Notes: generated by a model not told the origin, from the letters alone. A stretch of 6,821 nucleotides of DNA from Actinomycetota bacterium (GCA_903970355.1 CAJCIF010000236.1:1-6821); one strand, 5' to 3'. Counted from the stretch's first letter, positions 1 through 6,622 are shown. Numbers and translations: made by a program.

Positions 1-403
1 ACCAGTACAAAAGCATCGAGGGAAAAACAGCAATCAACCGATCGGCAATATCGTACTGGCTATGTTCTGCACCTTCCTGCTCCAGGGTTCCCAATGTCGA
101 ACAACCAGTTCGTAGTACGTCCATTGGATGGGTGTTGGTAGGAAGTTGCTCAAGTACTATCTTCAATTGCTCCGGCAGCCAGCGCTTGCCTTGCAGTCGT
201 TTTTCATATGCGGCAAGTTCTGCTTTATTGGGAAGCTTGCCGTAGATCAATAGATAAGCAACCTCCTCAAAGGACGCGTCTTTTACAAGATCGTTAATTG
301 AGTAACCACGATAATTGAGACCCTTACCTTCTTTCCCCACCGTACAAATAGCGGAGTCACCGGCTGTAATGCCTGCTAGTCCGCCGCTTTTCTTAGTTTC
401 CAT
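1..403 (-). CDS. prpC: 2-methylcitrate synthase, N-terminal part (cut by window edge)
   Basis: Condenses propionyl-CoA with oxaloacetate to 2-methylcitrate, the entry step of the methylcitrate cycle in the cytoplasm. Reading back from the ATG at 403-401 gives 134 open codons to the window edge. The N-terminus has the PrpC-type opening GLAGITAGDSAICTVG (residues 8-23), LNYRGYSINDL (29-39), FEEVAYLLIYGKLPN (45-59) and HPMDVLRTGCS (92-102), all typical of the methylcitrate/citrate synthase fold. The catalytic histidines and aspartate of the family lie beyond the edge, so activity cannot be judged. The start is set by an AAGGAG site 8 bases upstream, and only 2 bases separate it from the prpB stop. 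This N-terminus resembles methylcitrate synthases rather than the longer TCA-cycle citrate synthases. That reading, plus adjacency to prpB, supports the name; some family members use both acetyl-CoA and propionyl-CoA. Confidence 0.93.
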   Translation of the reverse strand, partial: METKKSGGLAGITAGDSAICTVGKEGKGLNYRGYSINDLVKDASFEEVAYLLIYGKLPNKAELAAYEKRLQGKRWLPEQLKIVLEQLPTNTHPMDVLRTGCSTLGTLEQEGAEHSQYDIADRLIAVFPSMLLYW

Positions 404-405
404 TA

Positions 406-1317
406 TCATTTCTCCTTGACTAGAAGAGAGTCTACTTGCTCTTCATAGGCTTTGTAATCAAGAACGTCGTAGAGCTCCTCACGTGTTTGCATAATCGGCA
501 CCATCTCAGCTTGTGTACCCTTGTCTTTAATGCACTGATAAACTTTGAGCGCGGCCTGGCTCATAGCTCTAAAAGCAGATAGTGGATAAAGCACCAGGCT
601 TACTTTAGCTTCTTTGAGCTGCTTTACCGTATAGAGTTCAGTTTTTCCGAACTCGGTGATATTGGCCAAAACCGGCACCTTGACTGCATCAGCGAAGGCT
701 TTGTACTGAGCAAGGTCAGTTACCGCTTCTGGAAATATCATATCGGCGCCAGCTTCAACGCAAGCAACTGCCCGGTCGATAGCAGCATCTAATCCTTCAA
801 CTGCAAGTGCGTCGGTTCGAGCCATCACAACAAAAGAATGATCCATTCGCGCATTAACAGCTGCTTTAATGCGATCAACCATCTCTGCTTTGGGGACTAT
901 TGATTTATTGGGACGATGTCCGCAACGCTTGGCTTGCACCTGATCTTCGATATGACAGCCAGCGGCACCAGCTCGAGTCATCTCCTGTATGCAGCGCGTG
1001 ATACCCATGTAATTGCCAAAACCAGTGTCCGCATCCACCAGGAGCGGCAAATCGGTGGTTGATGTTATGCGGCGGATGTCTTCGCAGACATCATGCAGAT
1101 TGGTCATGCCCAAATCCGGGAGTCCGAAGGATGCATTTGCGACACCAGCACCGGACAGATAGATTGCTTTAAAACCTGCTCGTTCTGCCAAGAGAGTACA
1201 ATAAGCATTGATTGTTCCTGCCATCTGCAACGGACTTTCATCTTTCAAAGCCTGATGCAATCTCGCTCCAGCGCTGCCGACCACCGGCTTTTTCTTTGAC
1301 ATGCCATTTCCATCCAT
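406..1317 (-). CDS. prpB: Methylisocitrate lyase
   Basis: Cleaves 2-methylisocitrate to pyruvate and succinate, the last step of the methylcitrate cycle. The 303-residue protein is close to the family's usual length (E. coli PrpB is 296). It shows the isocitrate lyase/PEP mutase barrel signatures: [20 protein letters not shown] (29-48), YLSGAGVA (53-60), the metal-binding LVDADTGFG (93-101; D95 and D97), the catalytic loop KRCGHRPNK (130-138, with Cys132), [17 protein letters not shown] (164-180), LANITEFG (217-224) and [10 protein letters not shown] (243-252). Match to E. coli PrpB is strong throughout. The chosen ATG lies 1 base after the stop of the enoyl-CoA hydratase gene, with AAGGGGAA about 5 bases upstream. 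An in-frame ATG five codons later (1302-1300) has a weaker upstream site and cannot be excluded. No key residue is missing. Confidence 0.97.
   Translation of the reverse strand: MDGNGMSKKKPVVGSAGARLHQALKDESPLQMAGTINAYCTLLAERAGFKAIYLSGAGVANASFGLPDLGMTNLHDVCEDIRRITSTTDLPLLVDADTGFGNYMGITRCIQEMTRAGAAGCHIEDQVQAKRCGHRPNKSIVPKAEMVDRIKAAVNARMDHSFVVMARTDALAVEGLDAAIDRAVACVEAGADMIFPEAVTDLAQYKAFADAVKVPVLANITEFGKTELYTVKQLKEAKVSLVLYPLSAFRAMSQAALKVYQCIKDKGTQAEMVPIMQTREELYDVLDYKAYEEQVDSLLVKEK
412..417 (-). promoter_or_regulatory. Ribosome binding site of prpC
   Basis: AAGGAG on the minus strand, 8 bases before the ATG at 403-401. It lies inside the last codons of prpB. It is the strongest Shine-Dalgarno match in the operon and fixes the prpC start. 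Confidence 0.75.
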
Positions 1318-1318
1318 C

Positions 1319-2101
1319 TCAGTTCCCCTTAAATTCAGGCTGTCGTTTTGTGATAAACGCGTCTATGCCTTCCTTTTGATCTTGCGTATTAAAGAGTTCG
1401 CCAAAGAGTTCTGCTTCTTGTTGAAGACCGTCTTTGATGTGCAGTTCATAACCCTTACTAATTGATTGTTTTGCTTTTGCCACCGCTATCGGTGCTCGCG
1501 AGGCAATGGTTTGGGCCAGCTTGCGTGCTTCCGGCAGCAATTGATCCGGTGCTGTAACTCTGTTTACTAATCCCATATTCAGGCAATCTTGCGCGGAGTA
1601 AAATTCTCCGGAAAATACCATTTCGCGCGCTTTGAAAAGTCCGACTGCACGAGGCAATCGTTGCGTACCGCCAAAGGAGGGAAGCAATCCGAGGGTGACT
1701 TCCGGAAGCCCGAATTTTGCTTTCTCGCTAGCAATTATTATGTCACAAGCTAAAGCTAATTCGCACCCTCCTCCCAGTGCAAAACCGTTTACCGCTGCTA
1801 TTACTGCAAAAGGCAAGGCTGCGATATTGTCAAACACAGCCTGCGCAGTTGTAGAAAAATCTTGCGCTTCCTTGGGTGTCATCGATGCCATCGCCTTGAT
1901 GTCAGCCCCAGCTACAAATGCCTTTTCGCCCGAACCAGTGATCACTAAAGCACGTATTTCTTTGTTGCTGCTTATGTCTTTAGCAAACGTGGAGAGCTCC
2001 TCCAGCACTTGTGCATTCAAGGCGTTGAGGGCTTGTGGCCTTTGAATAATCAATAACCCGACATGGCCTTCTTGCTGATATTCAATGGTCTCAAATTTCA
2101 T
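1319..2101 (-). CDS. Enoyl-CoA hydratase (crotonase family)
   Basis: Adds water across the double bond of 2-enoyl-CoA; in this operon the expected substrate is methacrylyl-CoA, giving 3-hydroxyisobutyryl-CoA. At 260 residues it is a standard single-domain crotonase. Visible motifs are the CoA/oxyanion-hole segment [11 protein letters not shown] (61-71), [13 protein letters not shown] (108-120) with the first catalytic glutamate E114, and [20 protein letters not shown] (130-149) with the second glutamate E134. Both glutamates present argues for a true hydratase rather than an isomerase or hydrolase. LPSFGG has serine where many family members have glycine. The start ATG overlaps the mmsB stop as ATGA, with AAAGAG eight to nine bases upstream. 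The substrate is inferred from context only: the family is broad, and a general short-chain hydratase shared with fatty acid oxidation is equally compatible with the sequence. Confidence 0.93.
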   Translation of the reverse strand: MKFETIEYQQEGHVGLLIIQRPQALNALNAQVLEELSTFAKDISSNKEIRALVITGSGEKAFVAGADIKAMASMTPKEAQDFSTTAQAVFDNIAALPFAVIAAVNGFALGGGCELALACDIIIASEKAKFGLPEVTLGLLPSFGGTQRLPRAVGLFKAREMVFSGEFYSAQDCLNMGLVNRVTAPDQLLPEARKLAQTIASRAPIAVAKAKQSISKGYELHIKDGLQQEAELFGELFNTQDQKEGIDAFITKRQPEFKGN

Positions 2102-2994
2102 TTTGATTGCTCTTTCTTGTGATTCAGAAAACGAATTATGCTTGAGAAATCCAACTTACCATTGCCAGCTTCGCCCCAGATTCTGTAAAAGTTGAACGCC
2201 ATATTTCCCAGCGGTGTAGCAGTTTTTGATGCCAAACTTGCTTCCATCGCCAGTCCGAGATCTTTGGTCATTAGGTCAACCGCAAAACCACCGGCATATT
2301 CTCGTGAAGCTGGTGTTCCTTCCATCACTCCCGGACAAGGGTTATAGACTTCAAGCGCCCAGTTCCGACCAGAACTTTTTTGCATTATCTCGCTTAAAAC
2401 TTTTGGATCGAGACCATTTGCGATGCCCAGATTTATGGCTTCGGATGTGCCTACCATGAGAACGGAAAGCAACAAGTTGTTGCAAATTTTTGTCATCTGC
2501 CCGGCTCCGGATGGACCGGCGTGAAATATATTTTTGCCCATGCAGCTTAGATAAGGCGTCGCCTTTTTTAAAGCGTCTTCCTTTCCACCTACGATAAAAG
2601 TCAATGTGGCGTTTTGTGCACCGGCTGTGCCACCAGATACCGGTGCATCGATCATAAAACAATCATGCTCTTCGGCCAGTGAAGCAACAGCTTTGGCAGT
2701 AGCCGGGTCTATCGTGCTGCTCTCGATGATGAGGGTGCCTGGCTTTAAACTGCCAATAAACTCTCTGGTAAGAAGTTCGGCAACATGTTTGCCGGATGGC
2801 AGCATTGTAATTACCACTTCTGCGTCTCGGCAGGCATCCAATGCTGTTTTGGTAGTCTTACCGCCAGCTTTCTCGAAATTCGACATGGCATCTTTGGATA
2901 GATCAAAGCCGCTTACGTCATGTTTGTTTTTCACTAAGTTTATCGCCATTGGGCTACCCATATTGCCCAAGCCGAGAAAAGCTATTTTTTGCAT
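2098..2994 (-). CDS. mmsB: 3-hydroxyisobutyrate dehydrogenase
   Basis: Oxidises 3-hydroxyisobutyrate to methylmalonate semialdehyde with NAD+, the fourth step from isobutyryl-CoA in valine breakdown. The 298-residue length is normal. The beta-hydroxyacid dehydrogenase layout is complete: dinucleotide-binding FLGLGNMGSPMA (6-17), the substrate-binding stretch DAPVSGGTAGA (116-126), and GAGQMTKICNNL (163-174) with catalytic K169 and N173. The C-terminal half has SSGRNW (207-212), YNPCPGVMEG (217-226) and LMTKDLGLA (241-249), which closely parallel human mitochondrial HIBADH. This supports the specific assignment over tartronate semialdehyde reductase or other relatives. The start overlaps the end of the upstream hydrolase gene by 13 bases. 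A GGGGAA lies 12 bases upstream, so translation probably depends on coupling to the preceding gene. Confidence 0.95.
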   Translation of the reverse strand: MQKIAFLGLGNMGSPMAINLVKNKHDVSGFDLSKDAMSNFEKAGGKTTKTALDACRDAEVVITMLPSGKHVAELLTREFIGSLKPGTLIIESSTIDPATAKAVASLAEEHDCFMIDAPVSGGTAGAQNATLTFIVGGKEDALKKATPYLSCMGKNIFHAGPSGAGQMTKICNNLLLSVLMVGTSEAINLGIANGLDPKVLSEIMQKSSGRNWALEVYNPCPGVMEGTPASREYAGGFAVDLMTKDLGLAMEASLASKTATPLGNMAFNFYRIWGEAGNGKLDFSSIIRFLNHKKEQSK

Positions 2995-4118
2995 ACTGCT
3001 TCGCTGTTCCCCAATTGTTTCAAAGGATGCTCACCGTCTTTCCAGAGTGGTCTGAAGTAGCTCTCCACCCACTTATCTGTTATTGCTTCAAGAGTTGCCG
3101 GTTGCCATTTTGGAGACTGATCTTTATCCACAAGCAAGGCTCGGACACCTTCTGCAAAATCGGGGTGGATGCAGCACTGAGCTGACAAGTTCAATTCGGA
3201 TCGAAACACTTCTTCCAAGCTCAAGTTCCTGCCTCGCTTGAGTTGCTCAAATATGATATGAGCCGAACTTGGCGAGCCCGACTCAAACGATTTGATGCCG
3301 GCGTTTATCCAATCATCTTTATCGTAACAGGCAAGCAACGTTTTTCTAAAAGCATCTACCGAAGATATTTCCTCGAATCTGGAAACAAAGGACTGATGCG
3401 ATTGGGCAAGCGATTTATCCGGTTGATGTTCTGCCGAAATGCTGTTTAAGATGTCCGTGACTTTTGCAAAGTTGTTTTCGTTGTTCTTTTCCCAATTAGC
3501 TTTTTGAAGACGAGCGATTACTTCAGGCTTCAAATTTAACGGAATGAAATAATCCGCCAGCTTGAGATATAGGCAATCAGCGGCATTCAGGCGAGTGCCG
3601 GTTAAGCCAAGATATAAGCCAAATCCGTCTGGCATCCTATTCAGGAACCAGGTGCCTCCAACATCAGGATACAATCCGATCGTTATTTCCGGCATAGCAA
3701 GCTTGCTTTTTTCAGTGACGATACGGTGCGAAGCTCCCGCTTCCAACCCGATTCCTCCACCCATTACAATGCCATCTGCCCAAACGACAATCGGTTTGGG
3801 GTATTTATGAATCTCGTAATCCAGCTTGTATTCTTGGGTGAAGAAGTCCAGGCAATCTTGTGGAACTTCTTCCGGAGCTTCATCTCGTTGTTTGATTATT
3901 GCGTCATAGAGCCTTCTTACATCGCCGCCGGCGCAAAAGGCCTTTTCTCCTGCGCCTTGCAACAGCACGCAAGCTATTTCTTCATCTGCCTTCCATTGCT
4001 TCAGGACATCATGCAACTCAGCAATCATCGGGATCGAAAGTGAGTTCAAAGTTTTCTCTGAGCTCAAAGTTATGCTTCCCAGACCACCATTCTTTTCGCA
4101 AATAATGTATTTATGCAT
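2982..4118 (-). CDS. 3-hydroxyisobutyryl-CoA hydrolase (HIBCH type)
   Basis: Releases CoA from 3-hydroxyisobutyryl-CoA to give free 3-hydroxyisobutyrate, the only hydrolytic step in the valine route. At 378 residues it is longer than a plain crotonase and fits HIBCH enzymes. It shows FCAGGDVRRLY (61-71), the oxyanion-hole segment GIVMGGGIGLE (116-126), and MPEITIGLYPDVGGTWFLNR (142-161) with E144 and D152, spaced eight residues apart like the catalytic Glu/Asp pair of human HIBCH. The C-terminal extension carries the family-specific HPDFAEGVRALLVDKD and a following PKWQPATLEAI. The start follows the acyl-CoA dehydrogenase stop by 12 bases, with GAAAGG only 3 bases before the ATG. The N-terminus MHKYIICEKNG has no targeting sequence and looks complete. 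A general enoyl-CoA hydratase is unlikely given the D152 position and C-terminal extension. Confidence 0.95.
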   Translation of the reverse strand: MHKYIICEKNGGLGSITLSSEKTLNSLSIPMIAELHDVLKQWKADEEIACVLLQGAGEKAFCAGGDVRRLYDAIIKQRDEAPEEVPQDCLDFFTQEYKLDYEIHKYPKPIVVWADGIVMGGGIGLEAGASHRIVTEKSKLAMPEITIGLYPDVGGTWFLNRMPDGFGLYLGLTGTRLNAADCLYLKLADYFIPLNLKPEVIARLQKANWEKNNENNFAKVTDILNSISAEHQPDKSLAQSHQSFVSRFEEISSVDAFRKTLLACYDKDDWINAGIKSFESGSPSSAHIIFEQLKRGRNLSLEEVFRSELNLSAQCCIHPDFAEGVRALLVDKDQSPKWQPATLEAITDKWVESYFRPLWKDGEHPLKQLGNSEAVCKK

Positions 4119-4130
4119 AAGCCTTTCTAT

Positions 4131-5282
4131 CTATCTGATCAGAAGTGTTGCTCCCTCTTCCAATACTTTTTTGGAGATGATTACCCGCATGATTTCGTTC
4201 GTTCCTTCTACAATTTGGTGGACGCGAGCGTCTCTCATCAATCGTTCTACCGGATATTCGTGAGTTACGCCATATCCTCCAAATATTTGAACTGCTTGAT
4301 TGCAAACATTGAAAGCGAGGTCTGTAGCCATTTTCTTTGCCATGGCGCAATAGGTTGTTGCCTGCGGATCTTTGCTGTCGAGCTTGCAAGCGGCTAAGCG
4401 CACCATCTGACGCGACGCCACCACTTCTGTAAGCATGTCCGCAATTGTGAATTGCAATGCTTGGAATTGCGACAACGTTTTTCCGAATTGCTCGCGCTCA
4501 TTCATATACTTCTGGGCATGATTTAATGCGGCTTGTGCTGCTCCCACCGAACAGGTGCCAATATTGATGCGTCCACCGTCAAGGCCTTTGAGCGCAATCT
4601 TGAAACCCATTCCAATCTCGCCGAGCAAGTATTCATGCGGTACTTCGACATTGTCCAGATAAACGATTTTAGTTGGCTGAGAATTCCAACCTAGTTTTTT
4701 CTCGTTCTCTCCGAACGATATGCCTTTCAGGGTAGTGGGCAGGACGAAACTCGTTATTTCTTTCGCGCCTGTCTTGGTCATAACGATCAAAACTTCAGTT
4801 TCACCTGCTCCTGAGACAAATGCTTTTGCACCGTTAAGTAAATAGTGATCGTCCTTTTTGACGGCCGTTGCTTTGAGACTGGCAGCATCTGAGCCAGAGC
4901 CTGGTTCAGTCAAGCAGTATGATCCCAACGTCTTGCCTGAAGCAAGGTCTGGACAGAATTTCGTTCTTAGTTCAGGCGAACCGAATTCATCGATCATCCA
5001 CGTAACCATGTTGTGGATGCTTATATAAGCCGCGGTTGACGGGCAGCCAGCTGCCAACTCCTCAAAAATAATTGCGGCGTCCAGTCTGGTTAATCCCAAA
5101 CCACCCACGTCCTCGTTGACGTATACTCCGCAAAAACCTGAATCTGCTGCTTTTCGGATTGCCTCTTTGGGAAATATTTTCTTTGCGTCCCATTCGGCGG
5201 CGTGTACTGCCAATTCCTTTTCAGCAAAGCTTCTGGCTACTTCCTGAAAGGCGATTTGATCTTCTGTTAGGTTAAAATCCAT
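4131..5282 (-). CDS. Acyl-CoA dehydrogenase, probably isobutyryl-CoA dehydrogenase
   Basis: FAD enzyme that desaturates an acyl-CoA and passes electrons to electron-transfer flavoprotein; in this operon the likely reaction is isobutyryl-CoA to methacrylyl-CoA. The 383 residues cover the whole family fold: an N-terminal helical part opening MDFNLTEDQ, the first signature YCLTEPGSGSDAASL (122-136), the beta domain, and the C-terminal helices with IFGGYGVTHEYPVERLMRD. The catalytic base is E359 in VHQIVEGTNEIMR (354-366), the position used by short-chain and isobutyryl-CoA dehydrogenases, not the shifted position of isovaleryl-CoA dehydrogenase. The start is the canonical family start, but no Shine-Dalgarno sequence is visible before it. 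It is the first gene of the tight six-gene run. Short/branched-chain (2-methylbutyryl) or butyryl-CoA specificity cannot be excluded from sequence alone; the neighbours favour isobutyryl-CoA. Confidence 0.93.
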   Translation of the reverse strand: MDFNLTEDQIAFQEVARSFAEKELAVHAAEWDAKKIFPKEAIRKAADSGFCGVYVNEDVGGLGLTRLDAAIIFEELAAGCPSTAAYISIHNMVTWMIDEFGSPELRTKFCPDLASGKTLGSYCLTEPGSGSDAASLKATAVKKDDHYLLNGAKAFVSGAGETEVLIVMTKTGAKEITSFVLPTTLKGISFGENEKKLGWNSQPTKIVYLDNVEVPHEYLLGEIGMGFKIALKGLDGGRINIGTCSVGAAQAALNHAQKYMNEREQFGKTLSQFQALQFTIADMLTEVVASRQMVRLAACKLDSKDPQATTYCAMAKKMATDLAFNVCNQAVQIFGGYGVTHEYPVERLMRDARVHQIVEGTNEIMRVIISKKVLEEGATLLIR

Positions 5283-5418
5283 GGAATTTGTTTGAGTGTG
5301 TTGTCAATTGAATAGTGTTTAAAGTTGTGTGGCGTTCAGGTGGGGCGCTATTTCTAGGTGGCGCCTTCCCATCGACAACTTAGAACTCTTCATTATAGAA
5401 GGTGAAGGAGCTCTTTTA
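5283..5418 (-). promoter_or_regulatory. Intergenic leader of the valine operon with candidate promoter
   Basis: This 136-bp gap separates the DUF1801 gene from the acyl-CoA dehydrogenase gene. On the minus strand a perfect TATAAT lies at 5397-5392, but nothing close to TTGACA sits 16-18 bases before it; the best is TAGTAA at 18 bases. If used, it would give a leader of roughly 100 bases. A TTGACA at 5307-5302 has no matching -10 before the start codon. The gap is the natural place for the promoter of the six-gene operon, but the evidence for this exact box is modest. Confidence 0.35.
5344..5365. repeat. Small GC-rich inverted repeat in the operon leader
   Basis: GGCGC at 5344-5348 and GCGCC at 5361-5365 form a 5-bp stem with a 12-base loop. 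It is extendable by three pairs past a bulge in the minus-strand transcript. No T-run follows on either strand, so it is a poor intrinsic terminator. It could be a leader hairpin or operator half-sites. Confidence 0.4.
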
Positions 5419-5820
5419 CTATTTCTTTCGTTTGGAGTTCAATGTGACTGCGGCGCGGATAATTTCCTTGAAGGCAGATTCGTTGATCTTGTCGCCTTCA
5501 TAGAGATCGATTGCGCGTCTTGCGTTTCCATCTAGTCCGGCATTGAAAACGCCTTTGGGATCTTTGATGGCTGCACCTTTATGGAAGGTGAGTTTTACGT
5601 GATCCTTGTAGGATTCGCCTGTGCACACCATTCCATTGTCATACCAAACTGGCACTCCTCTCCACTTCCATTCTTCGGTAATGTTCGGATCTGCTTCCTT
5701 AATGAGCTTGCGAACATGGGCAAGTGTCTCGCCGCGCCAATCGCCTAGCTCCGCAATTCTCTCAGTGATGAGTTGAGAAGGCGATTTGCCTTGCTTGATG
5801 TCCGCCTTTTTCTTCTCCAT
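5419..5820 (-). CDS. DUF1801 domain protein
   Basis: A 133-residue soluble protein of the DUF1801 family, related in fold to the YdhG/CyaY-like group; the biochemical function of the family is not established. The family pattern is clear: ITEEWKWRGVPVWYDNGMVC (47-66), YKDHVKLTFHKGA (71-83), and FNAGLDGNARRAIDLYEGD (92-110). The lysine-rich tail ends NSKRKK. No signal peptide or membrane segment is seen. It starts 3 bases after the stop of the AHSA1-domain gene, with AAGGA about 12 bases before the ATG, so it belongs to the arsR cassette. DUF1801 genes near AHSA1 and ArsR genes are a recurring arrangement as far as I know, which suggests a shared but undefined role. Family assignment is firm; function is unknown. 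Confidence 0.88.
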   Translation of the reverse strand: MEKKKADIKQGKSPSQLITERIAELGDWRGETLAHVRKLIKEADPNITEEWKWRGVPVWYDNGMVCTGESYKDHVKLTFHKGAAIKDPKGVFNAGLDGNARRAIDLYEGDKINESAFKEIIRAAVTLNSKRKK

Positions 5821-5823
5821 TAA

Positions 5824-6246
5824 TTAGTTCAATCCTTCGACTACGCCGCTGAGTCCTTCCATGAATTTCTGCCATCCGTAGTTCGCACCTTTGTATGCGG
5901 CTTCTTGATCGGGACGGAAGCCAGATTGCTCCATGCGCACAAGCGTTCCTCCACTTGTTGGGACCAATGTAAAAACGACTACACTTTCCAACCCCATAGA
6001 ATTCCAGCTGTAGGAGAGCTTCTTATTAGGTTCGACAACCAAGACTTCGCAATCAATTATGCCGTTCCAATGAGGCATGGGTGTTGCACGGAAATTAAAC
6101 TTGTGCCCTATAACAGGCTGCAGATCGTTGTCCATAAGCCACTCTTTAATCAACTCGACTTGCGTAAGAGCACGCCAGATCTTTTCTGGCGGATGGGGCA
6201 TCTCTTTCTCGATAACTACAGAACGTGTGTTCTCTACTTTGTTCAT
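5824..6246 (-). CDS. AHSA1/SRPBCC (START-like) domain protein
   Basis: A 140-residue single-domain protein of the SRPBCC superfamily, whose members form a helix-grip cavity for hydrophobic ligands; the ligand here is unknown. Counting from the chosen Met, it has HPPEKIWRALT followed by IKEWLM near the N-terminus. A central FNFRATPMPHWNG and CEVLVVEPNKKLSYSW follow, and the closing helix starts at GWQKFMEGLSGVV, all typical of AHSA1 proteins paired with ArsR regulators. The reading frame is open 17 codons further upstream (to 6297), but that extension runs into the arsR gene. The ATG at 6246-6244 forms an ATGA overlap with the arsR stop and has AAGGAT 6 bases before it, so it is the better start. 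It is probably co-transcribed with, and repressed by, the ArsR protein. Confidence 0.9.
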   Translation of the reverse strand: MNKVENTRSVVIEKEMPHPPEKIWRALTQVELIKEWLMDNDLQPVIGHKFNFRATPMPHWNGIIDCEVLVVEPNKKLSYSWNSMGLESVVVFTLVPTSGGTLVRMEQSGFRPDQEAAYKGANYGWQKFMEGLSGVVEGLN

Positions 6247-6575
6247 TGATCCATCCTTTTCAAAAGTGTTTCGAGGCGATCGAATCGATTGCGCCAAAAG
6301 GCGCCGTAATAGTTCATCCAGTCAATCAGCACAACCAGTCCTTCCGGTCTGGCACTGTAGTAAGTCTCACGCCCTTCACGCCGATCGTGCACCAGACCCG
6401 TGCGCTTGAGAACGCCTAGATGCTTTGATATAGCAGGCTGCGAGACTCCTGAGTCGTCGGTTAGCGAACGAACGGTTAGTTCTCCATCGCGGCTTAGCCG
6501 CTCGAAGATCGCCCGACGAGTCGGGTCTGACAGTGTCCTGAAAAGGTCGTCCTGTTTCGCTTGCATACCGGTCAT
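6243..6575 (-). CDS. ArsR-family transcriptional repressor (SdpR-like, no metal-binding cysteines)
   Basis: A 110-residue winged-helix DNA-binding protein, probably a dimeric repressor of its own cassette. The fold is clear: DLFRTLSDPTRRAIFERLSR (10-29), the helix-turn-helix with recognition helix in VSQPAISKHLGVLKRTGLV (44-62), and the wing DRREGRETYY (64-73), followed by an aromatic dimer helix (WMNYYGAFW). The protein has no cysteine at all, and the metal-site motif ELCVCDL is replaced by GELTVRSL. Metal sensing by the classical site is therefore excluded, and it belongs with SdpR-like regulators commonly paired with AHSA1 proteins. Start at Met1 or Met4 (6566) is undecided; neither has a good Shine-Dalgarno, and the predicted leader is only about 11 bases. 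It overlaps the next gene as ATGA. Confidence 0.93.
   Translation of the reverse strand: MTGMQAKQDDLFRTLSDPTRRAIFERLSRDGELTVRSLTDDSGVSQPAISKHLGVLKRTGLVHDRREGRETYYSARPEGLVVLIDWMNYYGAFWRNRFDRLETLLKRMDQ
6253..6258 (-). promoter_or_regulatory. Ribosome binding site that decides the AHSA1 gene start
   Basis: AAGGAT on the minus strand, 6 bases before the ATG at 6246-6244 and inside the end of arsR. It favours this start over the in-frame ATG at 6297. Confidence 0.7.
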
Positions 6576-6592
6576 GTTCTTTGCCGGCAGGA

Positions 6593-6622
6593 ATCATAAC
6601 CAACGGGTTATGAATTCGTCAA
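6593..6622 (-). promoter_or_regulatory. Promoter of the arsR cassette
   Basis: On the minus strand TTGACG (6622-6617) and TATGAT (6598-6593) are separated by 18 bases, each 5 of 6 to the sigma-70 consensus. An A/T-rich stretch upstream, AAAAATGTTTT at 6640-6630, resembles an UP element (10 of 11 to AAAWWTWTTTT, although about three bases closer than usual). Predicted transcription start is near 6586, about 11 bases before the arsR ATG. Confidence 0.65.
6594..6613. promoter_or_regulatory. Palindromic operator, probable ArsR binding site
   Basis: TCATAACC at 6594-6601 and GGTTATGA at 6606-6613 are perfect 8-base inverted arms around AACG. The palindrome lies within the arsR promoter, covering most of the -10 box and much of the spacer, so a bound dimer would block RNA polymerase. 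Its size fits one winged-helix dimer. That it binds this ArsR is an inference from position. Confidence 0.65.

Noticed and set aside
1632..2045. Plus-strand 137-codon open frame
   Set aside because: It lies wholly antisense to the enoyl-CoA hydratase, has no recognisable domain, and its length follows from the codon pattern of the real gene.
2351..2662. Minus-strand 103-codon frame within mmsB
   Set aside because: Arg/His/Ser-rich shadow in another frame of mmsB; no ribosome site or domain.
2606..3055. Plus-strand 149-codon open frame
   Set aside because: Antisense to mmsB and the end of the hydrolase gene; serine/alanine-rich composition with no family motifs.
5302..5307. TTGACA as -35 of a promoter for the acyl-CoA dehydrogenase gene
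   Set aside because: At 17-base spacing the -10 position falls on the ATG (CCATGG), so no usable -10 exists before the start codon.
6246..6297. 17-codon N-terminal extension of the AHSA1 gene
   Set aside because: It overlaps arsR out of frame, and the extra residues do not resemble the family N-terminus. The ATGA-coupled start at 6246 has a ribosome site.
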